Below are positions 1 to 6,482 of a stretch of DNA of 6,595 bases, piece after piece. The position numbers and the translations under genes were made by a program. The number at the start of each line of letters is the position of its first letter. The first letter of the stretch is position 1. Location of the stretch: contig JAGLDB010000105.1 in assembly GCA_023145935.1 (NCBI GenBank), forward strand, positions 1 through 6,595. The letters run 5' to 3'. Source of the stretch: Candidatus Sabulitectum sp. (GTDB lineage: Bacteria > Fermentibacterota > Fermentibacteria > Fermentibacterales > Fermentibacteraceae). Under the pieces are notes generated by a model. That model did no database searches, was not told the DNA's origin, and was given only the letters and a program-made list of their open reading frames with translations.

Positions 1-1167
1 TCCAAACCTGTGTACAATGTGATCTGTCGCGGGGAAAGTGCCGCTGCGACTCCCATAAACTACATTACTGAAGGTGTTGTTTATCAGAGGGAGGGAAAAC
101 CGGTTAACAGCAAGGCTCCTGAGCCTTCTGAAAGACCATGTGATCCTTCAAAAGATCTCACAGCAATACTGACTTCTATTGCAGGATGCAGCAGGCAGCA
201 CATCTGGTCTTACTACGATTCCGAGGTACAGGGAGTCACGAGACTTAGACCGGGAGAGGCAGATTCATGTGTTTCTGTTCCTGTTCATGGCTCCCGTGCC
301 GGGCTTGCGGTCAGCGGTGACGGGAACCCGTGGTACGGTGAACTTGACCCGTTCCTTGGTGGAGCTCATGCAGTGGGCGAAGCTGTTAGAAATGTTGTAG
401 CCACAGGGGCAACTCCCATATGTGCCACCGACTGCCTGAATTTCGGGAATCCTGAGGAGCCGGAAGCATTCTGGCAGTTTAAGCAATCTGTGGCAGGCAT
501 TGCGGAAGCATGCAATGCTCTAGGGTTCAGTGGAGGTGATTATCCACTGCCAATTGTTTCAGGAAATGTAAGTTTCTACAATCAGTCCACAGGAGGAAAA
601 TCCATTCCACCCTCACCCATTGTTGCTGTTTTCGGTAAGATTCATGATCACAGAAAAGCAACAGATATAGTACTCCGCAGGGAAGGGAATATTGTTCTTC
701 TGATTGGAACAAGAAAAGACGAGCTGGGAGGGAGCCTGTTTTACCGAACCTGCCTTGGTCATCACGGTGGTACGGTACCGGCTTTCAAAGGCTCTCTGGA
801 AAAAAAGATGGCTGACTGGGTACTTGGGGTGATCCACGACAAGAGGGCATATTCTGTCCACGACATCAGTGGAGGAGGTCTTGCAGTTGCAGGAGCCGAG
901 ATGGCTTTTGCAAGCAGAAAGCTTGGTATCAATTTTTCTCTTGATTCAAATCCAGTTACCCTGTTTTCTGAGACCCCTGGATATCTTGTGGAAGTTGATC
1001 CCCGTTTTGTTGAAGATATCACTCTTCCGGAATTTGTTTCCGTGGCTGGCAGGGTTTGCAAAGGCTGCTCAGTTTCCGGTAATGGATGGTCGGTTGATCT
1101 GGATGAATTGAGGAACCAGTGGTCAGATAAGCTGGCTTCTGTTATATGGCGAGAGGAGGGCATCTGA
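1..1167 (+). CDS. purL: Phosphoribosylformylglycinamidine synthase, PurL subunit (C-terminal part, 5' end outside window)
   Basis: PurL is the cytosolic synthase of the FGAM synthase complex: it uses ATP and ammonia (from PurQ) to turn FGAR into FGAM in purine synthesis. The frame is open from base 1 (first codons S-K-P-V-Y), so the start lies upstream and about 388 C-terminal residues are visible. Fragment residues 1-50 look like the linker after the first AIRS-like half. The second AIRS-like half follows, with the family motifs TDCLNFGNPE (143-152), IVSGNVSFYN (185-194) and SVHDISGGGLA (285-295). The short end, with no glutaminase domain, and the separate purQ next door show the small, multi-subunit PurL type, usually about 720-760 residues; whether the missing N-terminus is normal cannot be seen. 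The stop overlaps the purQ start as TGATG. Nothing looks frameshifted or decayed. Confidence 0.96.
   Translation, partial: SKPVYNVICRGESAAATPINYITEGVVYQREGKPVNSKAPEPSERPCDPSKDLTAILTSIAGCSRQHIWSYYDSEVQGVTRLRPGEADSCVSVPVHGSRAGLAVSGDGNPWYGELDPFLGGAHAVGEAVRNVVATGATPICATDCLNFGNPEEPEAFWQFKQSVAGIAEACNALGFSGGDYPLPIVSGNVSFYNQSTGGKSIPPSPIVAVFGKIHDHRKATDIVLRREGNIVLLIGTRKDELGGSLFYRTCLGHHGGTVPAFKGSLEKKMADWVLGVIHDKRAYSVHDISGGGLAVAGAEMAFASRKLGINFSLDSNPVTLFSETPGYLVEVDPRFVEDITLPEFVSVAGRVCKGCSVSGNGWSVDLDELRNQWSDKLASVIWREEGI
1151..1160 (+). promoter_or_regulatory. Ribosome binding site that fixes the purQ start
   Basis: The sequence GAGAGGAGGG contains a near-perfect Shine-Dalgarno core and lies 6 bases before the ATG at 1167. 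It lies inside the end of purL. It supports ATG 1167 over the in-frame ATG at 1146, which has no such site and would add seven residues before the normal PurQ beginning. Confidence 0.75.
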
Positions 1168-1979
1168 TGTCTTGCGCTGCTGTGATCAGATTCCCGGGTT
1201 CCAACTGTGAGTTTGAGACTGCCAGAGTTTTACGGAACTCAGGTATTCATGCCCGGATCTACAATTGGAACGATATTGAAAGACTTTCAGACAACAGAGC
1301 TGACGCTTATGTTCTTCCTGGGGGATTCTCTTTTCAGGACAGGATCAGGGCAGGGGTTATTGCTGCCCGTGAGAGTATTATGGATCTGGTTTTTGAAGAG
1401 GCCATTAACGGTAAGCCGGTTCTCGGTATATGCAATGGTGCCCAGGTTCTTCTGGAAAGCGGTCTGGTTCCAGGGTGGAAACCTGGTTCAGTACAGGGAG
1501 CACTGGCAGGCAACCTTGCACCGGGTAGAAGTGGGTATCTGTCAGGTTGGATTCATCTTAAGGCTGCGCCTGAAGCAATTAAGAAGTGTCCATGGCTGTG
1601 CGCTGTTAACGAGGAATCGTTTCCCCTGCCAATTGCTCATGCAGAGGGAAGGTTCGTTTTCAGGGAAGAAGACATGGACAGAGTGAAGAGCCATATAGGA
1701 CTTGAGTACTGTAAAGAAAACGGCTCGGCTTCCAATGGCTGGCCTGAGAATCCCAATGGTTCTGCACTGGATATTGCTGCTCTTATGAACACCGAGGGTA
1801 ATGTACTGGCCATGATGCCTCATCCTGAGCGAAGTTTTCATCTCTGGCAGGTTCCACCTGATATGGAAGGATTCTGGGGGGACAAAAGAAGGAGCTCATC
1901 CCTTAAAGAACTCGAGGAGCTGCCCGGGCCCGGAGCAGTTATTTTTAAGAGCCTTGCTAAATACCTGGGGGTAGAATAA
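1167..1979 (+). CDS. purQ: Phosphoribosylformylglycinamidine synthase, glutaminase subunit PurQ
   Basis: PurQ is a class I glutamine amidotransferase that hydrolyses glutamine and passes ammonia to PurL. The 270-residue protein opens with the family signature around residues 7-15 (IRFPGSNCE). It has the oxyanion region LPGGFSFQD (50-58), the nucleophile Cys89 in GICNGAQ (87-93), and His219 and Glu221 in MPHPER (217-222), so the Cys-His-Glu triad is intact. The start is set by TGATG overlap with purL and by a strong ribosome binding site six bases upstream. It is longer than the usual 220-235 residues. About 50 residues follow the HPER motif, and this tail (W and G rich, then a final IFKSLAKYL helix) recalls the glutaminase domain of the large single-chain PurL. 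The stop overlaps the next gene as TAATG, suggesting coupled translation. Confidence 0.96.
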   Translation: MSCAAVIRFPGSNCEFETARVLRNSGIHARIYNWNDIERLSDNRADAYVLPGGFSFQDRIRAGVIAARESIMDLVFEEAINGKPVLGICNGAQVLLESGLVPGWKPGSVQGALAGNLAPGRSGYLSGWIHLKAAPEAIKKCPWLCAVNEESFPLPIAHAEGRFVFREEDMDRVKSHIGLEYCKENGSASNGWPENPNGSALDIAALMNTEGNVLAMMPHPERSFHLWQVPPDMEGFWGDKRRSSSLKELEELPGPGAVIFKSLAKYLGVE

Positions 1980-2488
1980 TGGAGAGCATTCAGATCGCAG
2001 TACGGTTAAAAACACCTGATCCCCAGGCGGTAACTGCCCTTAATACCATAAAAGCAATGAGACTTCAACTTCCTCCGATCAAGCTCCAGAGGCATGAACT
2101 GTGGGATTTTGAAATTCACAGTGGAGGGAAAGAGGTTGTTTCAGAGCTGGTAGGTCACTTTACAGATATTGTTAATCCAAACAAGCAATTCTGGTTCTTT
2201 ACCGAGAAAGAGGTACTTCTTCCAGGAGAAAACCCCGAATTGCAATGGGTTGGTATTGTTGTCAGAGATCATACAGACAGTGTAAGTAGTAACTGGACTG
2301 ATCTTCTTAAGCGTAGAGGATTTCCGGTTGATTCTCTCCGTTACAGTGTTTTGTGGAGATTCGGGTATTTGAAGGATACCGATGAAGCTCTTGCTAAGAA
2401 AATGGCTCTTGATCTGTCGGTGAGCAATACAAGAGAAGGCGGCCTGTTCAGCAACCCTGTTTCTCAGGAGGTTGCTTTCTGGATCTGA
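1979..2488 (+). CDS. purS: PurS-type subunit of FGAM synthase with two tandem PurS-like units
   Basis: This 169-residue protein reads as two PurS-like repeats. The first (about 3-74) has the hallmark beginning IAVRLKTPDPQAV (6-18) and ends in NP then an aromatic strand (N66, P67, FWFF). The second (about 89-169) begins WVGIVVRDHTDSV (90-102) and ends with N159-P160 and AFWI. A normal PurS is about 80-90 residues and acts as a dimer bridging PurL and PurQ. From family knowledge, the N-terminal domain of the large single-chain PurL resembles a PurS dimer, and some fused PurS-PurL proteins carry a similar doubled segment. I therefore infer that this chain replaces the dimer. It follows purQ with a TAATG overlap and only a weak G-rich Shine-Dalgarno (1967-1971). 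The assignment rests on motif resemblance plus context; the second repeat is the more divergent. Confidence 0.8.
   Translation: MESIQIAVRLKTPDPQAVTALNTIKAMRLQLPPIKLQRHELWDFEIHSGGKEVVSELVGHFTDIVNPNKQFWFFTEKEVLLPGENPELQWVGIVVRDHTDSVSSNWTDLLKRRGFPVDSLRYSVLWRFGYLKDTDEALAKKMALDLSVSNTREGGLFSNPVSQEVAFWI
2466..2471 (+). promoter_or_regulatory. Strong Shine-Dalgarno within the 3' end of purS
   Basis: AGGAGG lies 7 bases before an in-frame CTG at 2479 and 13 bases before another CTG at 2485, which overlaps the purS stop as CTGA. No ATG or GTG is in frame near it. The annotated TTG at 2512 is about 40 bases away and has no ribosome binding site of its own. The site therefore suggests that the radical SAM gene starts at a CTG. 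Confidence 0.5.
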
Positions 2489-2511
2489 AGAACCGCAGCA
2501 TTTTTGATGCA

Positions 2512-4824
2512 TTGGAAGAGGTTGAGCGACCACAGCAGTATGTAGGTCTGGAGCACAATGCTTTTAGTGAAACCGCAGGTCCCAGGGTTACTCTTGTTTA
2601 TCCGGACACCTACGAACTGGGAGCCTCGAACTTCGGGCTCCGGATTGTTCATCACCTGCTGTTGGAGACAGGGCTTTACTCAGTAAGGCGCGGTTTTCAC
2701 CCTGCAGCCGATATGTACAGGATCATGAAGGAAAGAGATCTGCAGTGGCTTGATCTTGAATCAGGGGATCTCATACGGGAAAGCAAGGTTGTGGGATTCG
2801 GGATCTCAACGGAGATCCTCTATACCAATATTCTTTCTCTGCTGGATCTTATGAACATTGAACTTCGTTCAGAGAACCGTAATCAGAGTGATCCTGTTAT
2901 TCTGGCAGGTGGAGGCGGTTTGGCGAATCCTGTTCCTCTCATGCCTTTCGTGGATGTTTTCTTTCTTGGTGAAGCCGAAGCAGGGCTTCTTCCTCTGATG
3001 GAAATATTGTGTTCCAGTCTGGACAGGAACGAGAAACTCGAAAGAGCTGCTGATCTTCCGTCTGTACTGGTTCCCGGTCTTCATACCGGTCAGTCTGTTC
3101 GCTGGGCTGTTGCTGATCAACTGAAGATCAAAGATGCTCCGGTTGATCAGATCGTTCCCATGGCCACAGTTGCTCATGACAGAGCCGTTGTTGAGATCTC
3201 CAGGGGTTGTACCCGTGGGTGCAGGTTTTGTCAGGCTTCACAATTATCACGGCCAGTAAGAGAAAGATCACCTGAAGACATAGTAAAACTCATCACTGAT
3301 TCGGTGAACAGCACCGGATGGGAACAGGTAGGCGTTCTCTCCCTCTCTTTTAGCGATTATTCAAGATTGAACAGCCTGATAAAGGAATTTGATGAAATTG
3401 AGGGGAGTATGCATGTTCGTATTTCCCAGCCGTCTCTCAGGCCGGATACCCTTCCGGGGCTTAGTGGTAAAAGATTTTTCAAAGGGAGCGTGACTATGGC
3501 TCCCGAGGCTGGCAGTGAAAGGATGAGAAGAATAATTAACAAGCCTCTCTCTCATGACGAGATATTGAGAGCTGCTGAGACTGCGGCACGCATGGGTGCA
3601 AGAGGAATCAAACTCTATTTTATGGTTGGGCTTCCAGGTGAAACAGATGAGGATATTCTTGCAATAGCTTTTCTGGCTGATGCTGTGGCAAAAATTATGG
3701 GAAACAAGAGAAAAGTTACTGCTGCGATCTCTCCTTTTGTTCCCAAACCACATACACCGTTTCAGTGGTGCGAACAGCCGGATCACGAAGAGTTGTGGAG
3801 ACGAATACAGCTTGTAAGGATGAACTGTAAAAGAGCCAGAGTAGCATGGAATGATCCAAAAGTTTCTGCAGTAGAGTATTACCTCTGCACTGGAGGAAGA
3901 GAGTCGTCTGATATTCTGGAAAAAGCTTACCGGAATGGAGCAGTCTTTGACGGATGGAGTGATCTCTTCCGCTGGGATGTATGGAAAGAACTGATTTCAG
4001 GGAAGCTGCCTGCGGGGTTTCATATTGATCATCCTCTACCATGGAGTTTTGTAGATACAGGAATAAAGAGGGAATGGTTGATCCAGGAGTATGAACGCTC
4101 CTTCAGAGAAGAAACTCTTCCAGATTGCAGAGAAGCCGGTTGCAGTGATTGCGGTGGCTGCAACGGGGTCGTGCTGCCCTTTCCTGATATGATCGTCTGC
4201 AACGATGCTATCCCGCTTCCTCCGGGAGAACTGCCTGTTGAAAGAGTTCGTCTCAGGTATTCAAAGACTGGGCTGGCTCGATTCACATCTCATCTGGACA
4301 TGGTAAGAATGTGGACAAGAGCACTTAGGAGAAGTGGTCTTCCTGTATATTACAGCTCGGGTTTTGCCAGACGGATGAAACTGGTTTTCTCCCAGCCTAT
4401 ACCTCTTGGAATGGGCAGTGAGAGTGAGTATCTGGATTTTCAGTTGATGGAATCTGTTAAACTTAATGATGTTCTCAATTCCATCGTGTCTGTGCTTCCA
4501 TCCGGTTTCAGGATCATGGCTTTAAAGAAACTTTCAGGTAGGTACAGATCGCCGGGGGCTTTGTCCACCGCAGCAGAGTATATTATCCATGGTATTGATA
4601 GAACTGACAGACTGATAGACTATCTGAGGAATAATGAAGTGGTTTCATCGTACTCAGTTGTTGATGTTGATAAAGTAATAATGATTTCCGATCCGCACAA
4701 GGGAGCTTCCAGGCCTGACAGGGTAATGGAGGCTGCTGGTGTGGAGTGGGAGTCCATCATAAGAAGTAACATTCTTGTTGCAGACCAGTCGGGACAACTT
4801 GTACCGCTTATGGCAGCAACATAA
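2512..4824 (+). CDS. Radical SAM protein of the TIGR03960 type with fused C-terminal DUF2344 domain
   Basis: A 770-residue protein if read from TTG 2512. Residues about 20-175 form a B12-binding-like alpha/beta domain, but the cobalamin ligand motif DxHxxG is not seen. The radical SAM core spans about 225-470. Its 4Fe-4S cysteines C233, C237 and C240 are in RGCTRGCRFCQ, and family motifs MAPEAGSERMRR (329-340), KLYFMVGLPGETDED (367-381) and FVPKPHTPFQW (409-419) follow. A cysteine cluster C539, C544, C547, C550 precedes a DUF2344 domain (about 578-770, beginning RVRLRYSKTG). In many bacteria DUF2344 is a separate adjacent gene; here it is fused. The substrate is unknown; the neighbouring rng and rplU suggest, but do not prove, an RNA- or ribosome-related role. 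The family's usual extra N-terminal residues are encoded upstream in frame (L-D-L-K-N-R-S-I-F-D-A), so the true start is probably CTG 2479 or CTG 2485. Confidence 0.9.
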   Translation: MEEVERPQQYVGLEHNAFSETAGPRVTLVYPDTYELGASNFGLRIVHHLLLETGLYSVRRGFHPAADMYRIMKERDLQWLDLESGDLIRESKVVGFGISTEILYTNILSLLDLMNIELRSENRNQSDPVILAGGGGLANPVPLMPFVDVFFLGEAEAGLLPLMEILCSSLDRNEKLERAADLPSVLVPGLHTGQSVRWAVADQLKIKDAPVDQIVPMATVAHDRAVVEISRGCTRGCRFCQASQLSRPVRERSPEDIVKLITDSVNSTGWEQVGVLSLSFSDYSRLNSLIKEFDEIEGSMHVRISQPSLRPDTLPGLSGKRFFKGSVTMAPEAGSERMRRIINKPLSHDEILRAAETAARMGARGIKLYFMVGLPGETDEDILAIAFLADAVAKIMGNKRKVTAAISPFVPKPHTPFQWCEQPDHEELWRRIQLVRMNCKRARVAWNDPKVSAVEYYLCTGGRESSDILEKAYRNGAVFDGWSDLFRWDVWKELISGKLPAGFHIDHPLPWSFVDTGIKREWLIQEYERSFREETLPDCREAGCSDCGGCNGVVLPFPDMIVCNDAIPLPPGELPVERVRLRYSKTGLARFTSHLDMVRMWTRALRRSGLPVYYSSGFARRMKLVFSQPIPLGMGSESEYLDFQLMESVKLNDVLNSIVSVLPSGFRIMALKKLSGRYRSPGALSTAAEYIIHGIDRTDRLIDYLRNNEVVSSYSVVDVDKVIMISDPHKGASRPDRVMEAAGVEWESIIRSNILVADQSGQLVPLMAAT

Positions 4825-4828
4825 GGAG
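4823..4828 (+). promoter_or_regulatory. Ribosome binding site that fixes the rng start
   Basis: AAGGAG overlaps the stop codon of the radical SAM gene and lies 9 bases before ATG 4838. It favours that ATG over an in-frame TTG at 4775, which would lie inside the upstream gene and add 21 residues unlike an RNase G/E N-terminus. Confidence 0.7.
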
Positions 4829-4837
4829 AAGAAAGAA

Positions 4838-6385
4838 ATGAAGGTTGATTTTATTGTCAACCGGCATCCTGAAGTCACTCGAATTGCTGTTGTGGAAGAT
4901 GGCAGACTTATGGAGCTTATCGTTGAAATGGTTGACGATAAGCGAATTGTCGGTAACATATATCTGGGCAGGATCAATGCAGTGCTGCCTGGAATGCAGG
5001 CGGCGTTTATAGATATTGGATTGGAGAGAAGTGCTTTTCTTCATGTGTCCGATGTGAGGGAAAAACTTGTCGACGAAAAAAATTTTGCCAAAGCTCTCGT
5101 GGAAGGAAAACCGCCAAGGTCGGATGAGACAAGACGGCCAATTGAGAAGGTGCTGGAGAAGGGCAAAAGGATCCTTGTTCAGGTTACAAAAGAGCCTATA
5201 GGAACAAAGGGAGCCAGGGTAAGTACCAGGATCAGCATTGCTGGACGATATGTGGTCAGTATGCCCGGTGATTCCGTAGCGGGAGTTTCCAGAAAAGTAA
5301 CTGATCGCCAGGAAAGAAGCCGGCTTCGCAAGATCACACAACAGGTGAGAACCGAAGGATTTGGCATTATTGCCAGAACTGCAGGTATTGATAAGGACGA
5401 AGAGAACTTCAGGACTGATGTGGAAAGAATAGTGAACAAGTGGAAAGAGATCGGTGCCCTTTCCCTGAAAGCCAGGGCACCTGCTCTTCTCCATCAGGAG
5501 CATGATCTTATCACTATGACTGTACGGGATCTGGTGACTCCTGATATGAATTCTATAGTAAGTGATTCAAGAGATGTGGCAAAACAGATCAGGAAGTATC
5601 TGAAAGCTTTTGACCCGGATATGGCAAACAGGGTGAAGTACTACAGAGGCAAGACACCTATTTTTGATCATTACGGTATAGAGAAGGAAATTTCCGGTCT
5701 TATTCGCAGAGAAGTCCTGTTGAAAAGTGGTGGATCCATAGTGATCGATCACACTGAGGCTCTTGTTGCAATCGATGTGAATACAAAGAGATATGTAGGT
5801 CGCAAGAGGCAGGAAGATACCATATTCAAGACCAATATGGAGGCTGCCAGGGAGGTTGCCAGGCAGTTGCGTCTTCGGGACCTGGGAGGAATCATTGTTA
5901 TAGATTTTATTGACATGGACAATTCTTCTCATCGGGACAAAGTGGTAAATTGTCTCAGAGGCGAACTGGGCAGAGACCGGTCACCTACGAAAACCTGTCA
6001 GGTAAGTCCCATGGGTCTTGTGGAAATGACCAGAAAAAGAGTGCGTCCCAGTCTTGTTCAATCCATGTCAATTCCATGTGAACACTGTTCCGGTACCGGC
6101 AGGAGCCAGACACCGGTAAGTGTTCTTACAAGAATAGAGCGTTTTCTGGAGAGAGCTGCAAATGGGAAGAAGCACAACAATCTGGTTGTTACCATAAATC
6201 CTCTTCTGGCGAAGTATCTTAATGAGGATGACGGAAGACGGCTTGAGTACCTTACTGCAAGAAGCGATAAACTCTCAGTTCATGTACACGAGGACGAGAG
6301 ACTTCTTCAGTCGGATTTCAAGGTATTCTCCCTGGATTCTCATGACGAGATCACAGATCTCTATTCGCCTGATTCAAGAGCTTGA
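4838..6385 (+). CDS. rng: Ribonuclease E/G family endoribonuclease
   Basis: A 515-residue single-strand-specific, 5'-monophosphate-sensing endoribonuclease of the RNase G/E family, acting in rRNA maturation and mRNA decay. An N-terminal strand (RIAVVEDGRLMELIVE, 15-30) leads into an S1 domain from about residue 36, starting GNIYLGRI (39-46). A 5'-sensor/RNase H-like region follows. The catalytic metal ligands are Asp313 in AIDVN and Asp356 in VIDFIDM; the zinc-link cysteines are C414 and C417 in PCEHCSGTG. Their spacing (43 and 58 residues) equals that of D303, D346 and C404/C407 in E. coli RNase E. The chain stops about 98 residues after the zinc link, so it has RNase G-like length and no long degradosome-scaffold tail. 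An S1-region insertion (about 77-105) is rich in charged residues. It starts 13 bases after the radical SAM stop; rng beside rplU is a common arrangement. The label rng, not rne, is chosen on length. Confidence 0.95.
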   Translation: MKVDFIVNRHPEVTRIAVVEDGRLMELIVEMVDDKRIVGNIYLGRINAVLPGMQAAFIDIGLERSAFLHVSDVREKLVDEKNFAKALVEGKPPRSDETRRPIEKVLEKGKRILVQVTKEPIGTKGARVSTRISIAGRYVVSMPGDSVAGVSRKVTDRQERSRLRKITQQVRTEGFGIIARTAGIDKDEENFRTDVERIVNKWKEIGALSLKARAPALLHQEHDLITMTVRDLVTPDMNSIVSDSRDVAKQIRKYLKAFDPDMANRVKYYRGKTPIFDHYGIEKEISGLIRREVLLKSGGSIVIDHTEALVAIDVNTKRYVGRKRQEDTIFKTNMEAAREVARQLRLRDLGGIIVIDFIDMDNSSHRDKVVNCLRGELGRDRSPTKTCQVSPMGLVEMTRKRVRPSLVQSMSIPCEHCSGTGRSQTPVSVLTRIERFLERAANGKKHNNLVVTINPLLAKYLNEDDGRRLEYLTARSDKLSVHVHEDERLLQSDFKVFSLDSHDEITDLYSPDSRA

Positions 6386-6410
6386 CCTTGACGGGTATAA
6401 TTAGTATAAG
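6382..6410 (+). promoter_or_regulatory. Candidate sigma70-type promoter for rplU
   Basis: TTGACC (6382-6387) and TATAAG (6405-6410) are separated by 17 bases, the ideal spacing. The -35 box overlaps the rng stop codon. A start site near 6417 would leave a leader of about 65 bases before rplU. A perfect TATAAT also occurs at 6396-6401, but no TTGAC-like box is correctly spaced upstream of it. This is a motif match only; rplU may also be read through from rng, because no terminator is seen between them. Confidence 0.5.
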
Positions 6411-6482
6411 TCTGCGCAGTCCTGATAGTTGGTTGGAGAACGTGTTACTGACACATTGTGTTAATATAAATGGAGGTACGGT
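6386..6482 (+). other. rng-rplU intergenic region and rplU leader
   Basis: This 97-base stretch is the only substantial non-coding DNA in the window. Besides the candidate promoter it contains repeated GTGT/ACAC/GTGT segments (6442-6445, 6451-6454, 6458-6461) that could form two mutually exclusive small hairpins just before the ribosome binding site. No GC-rich stem followed by a T-run is present, so I see no intrinsic terminator. Confidence 0.45.
6472..6476 (+). promoter_or_regulatory. Ribosome binding site of rplU
   Basis: GGAGG lies 6 bases before a TTG codon at 6483. Translation from that TTG gives the expected L21 N-terminus (M-Y-A-I-I-K-T-G-G), and no ATG or GTG occurs in frame nearby upstream of the conserved start, so the site decides in favour of a TTG start. 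Confidence 0.8.

Noticed and set aside
762..1163. Minus-strand open frame of 133 codons opposite purL
   Set aside because: It is antisense to conserved PurL motifs, has no recognisable domain and no credible ribosome binding context.
1146..1166. Upstream in-frame ATG as the purQ start
   Set aside because: It lacks a Shine-Dalgarno and would add residues before the normal PurQ N-terminus; ATG 1167 has a strong site and a TGATG overlap.
3361..3786. Minus-strand open frame of 141 codons opposite the radical SAM gene
   Set aside because: It is antisense to conserved radical SAM motifs and resembles no family I know.
4775..4837. In-frame TTG 4775 as the rng start
   Set aside because: It lies inside the radical SAM gene, and the 21 added residues are the out-of-frame reading of that gene's end; ATG 4838 has an AAGGAG.
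4808..5503. A 231-codon open frame on the minus strand opposite rng
   Set aside because: It lies wholly opposite well-supported RNase E/G coding sequence, and its translation is low in recognisable motifs and rich in S, H, L and C, as expected of a mirror frame.
5741..5752. Perfect 12-base palindrome GTGATCGATCAC
   Set aside because: It lies within the conserved rng codons for V-I-D-H near the catalytic Asp313, so protein constraint explains it better than an operator or methylation site.
6388..6401. TTGACG followed by TATAAT as the rplU promoter
   Set aside because: Only two bases separate the boxes, and the earlier TTGACC is 8 bases from this TATAAT; neither spacing suits sigma70.
6451..6461. 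Palindrome ACACATTGTGT as a repressor operator
   Set aside because: The arms are only five bases long with no second copy nearby, and the site lies well downstream of the likely transcription start; kept only as part of a possible leader hairpin.
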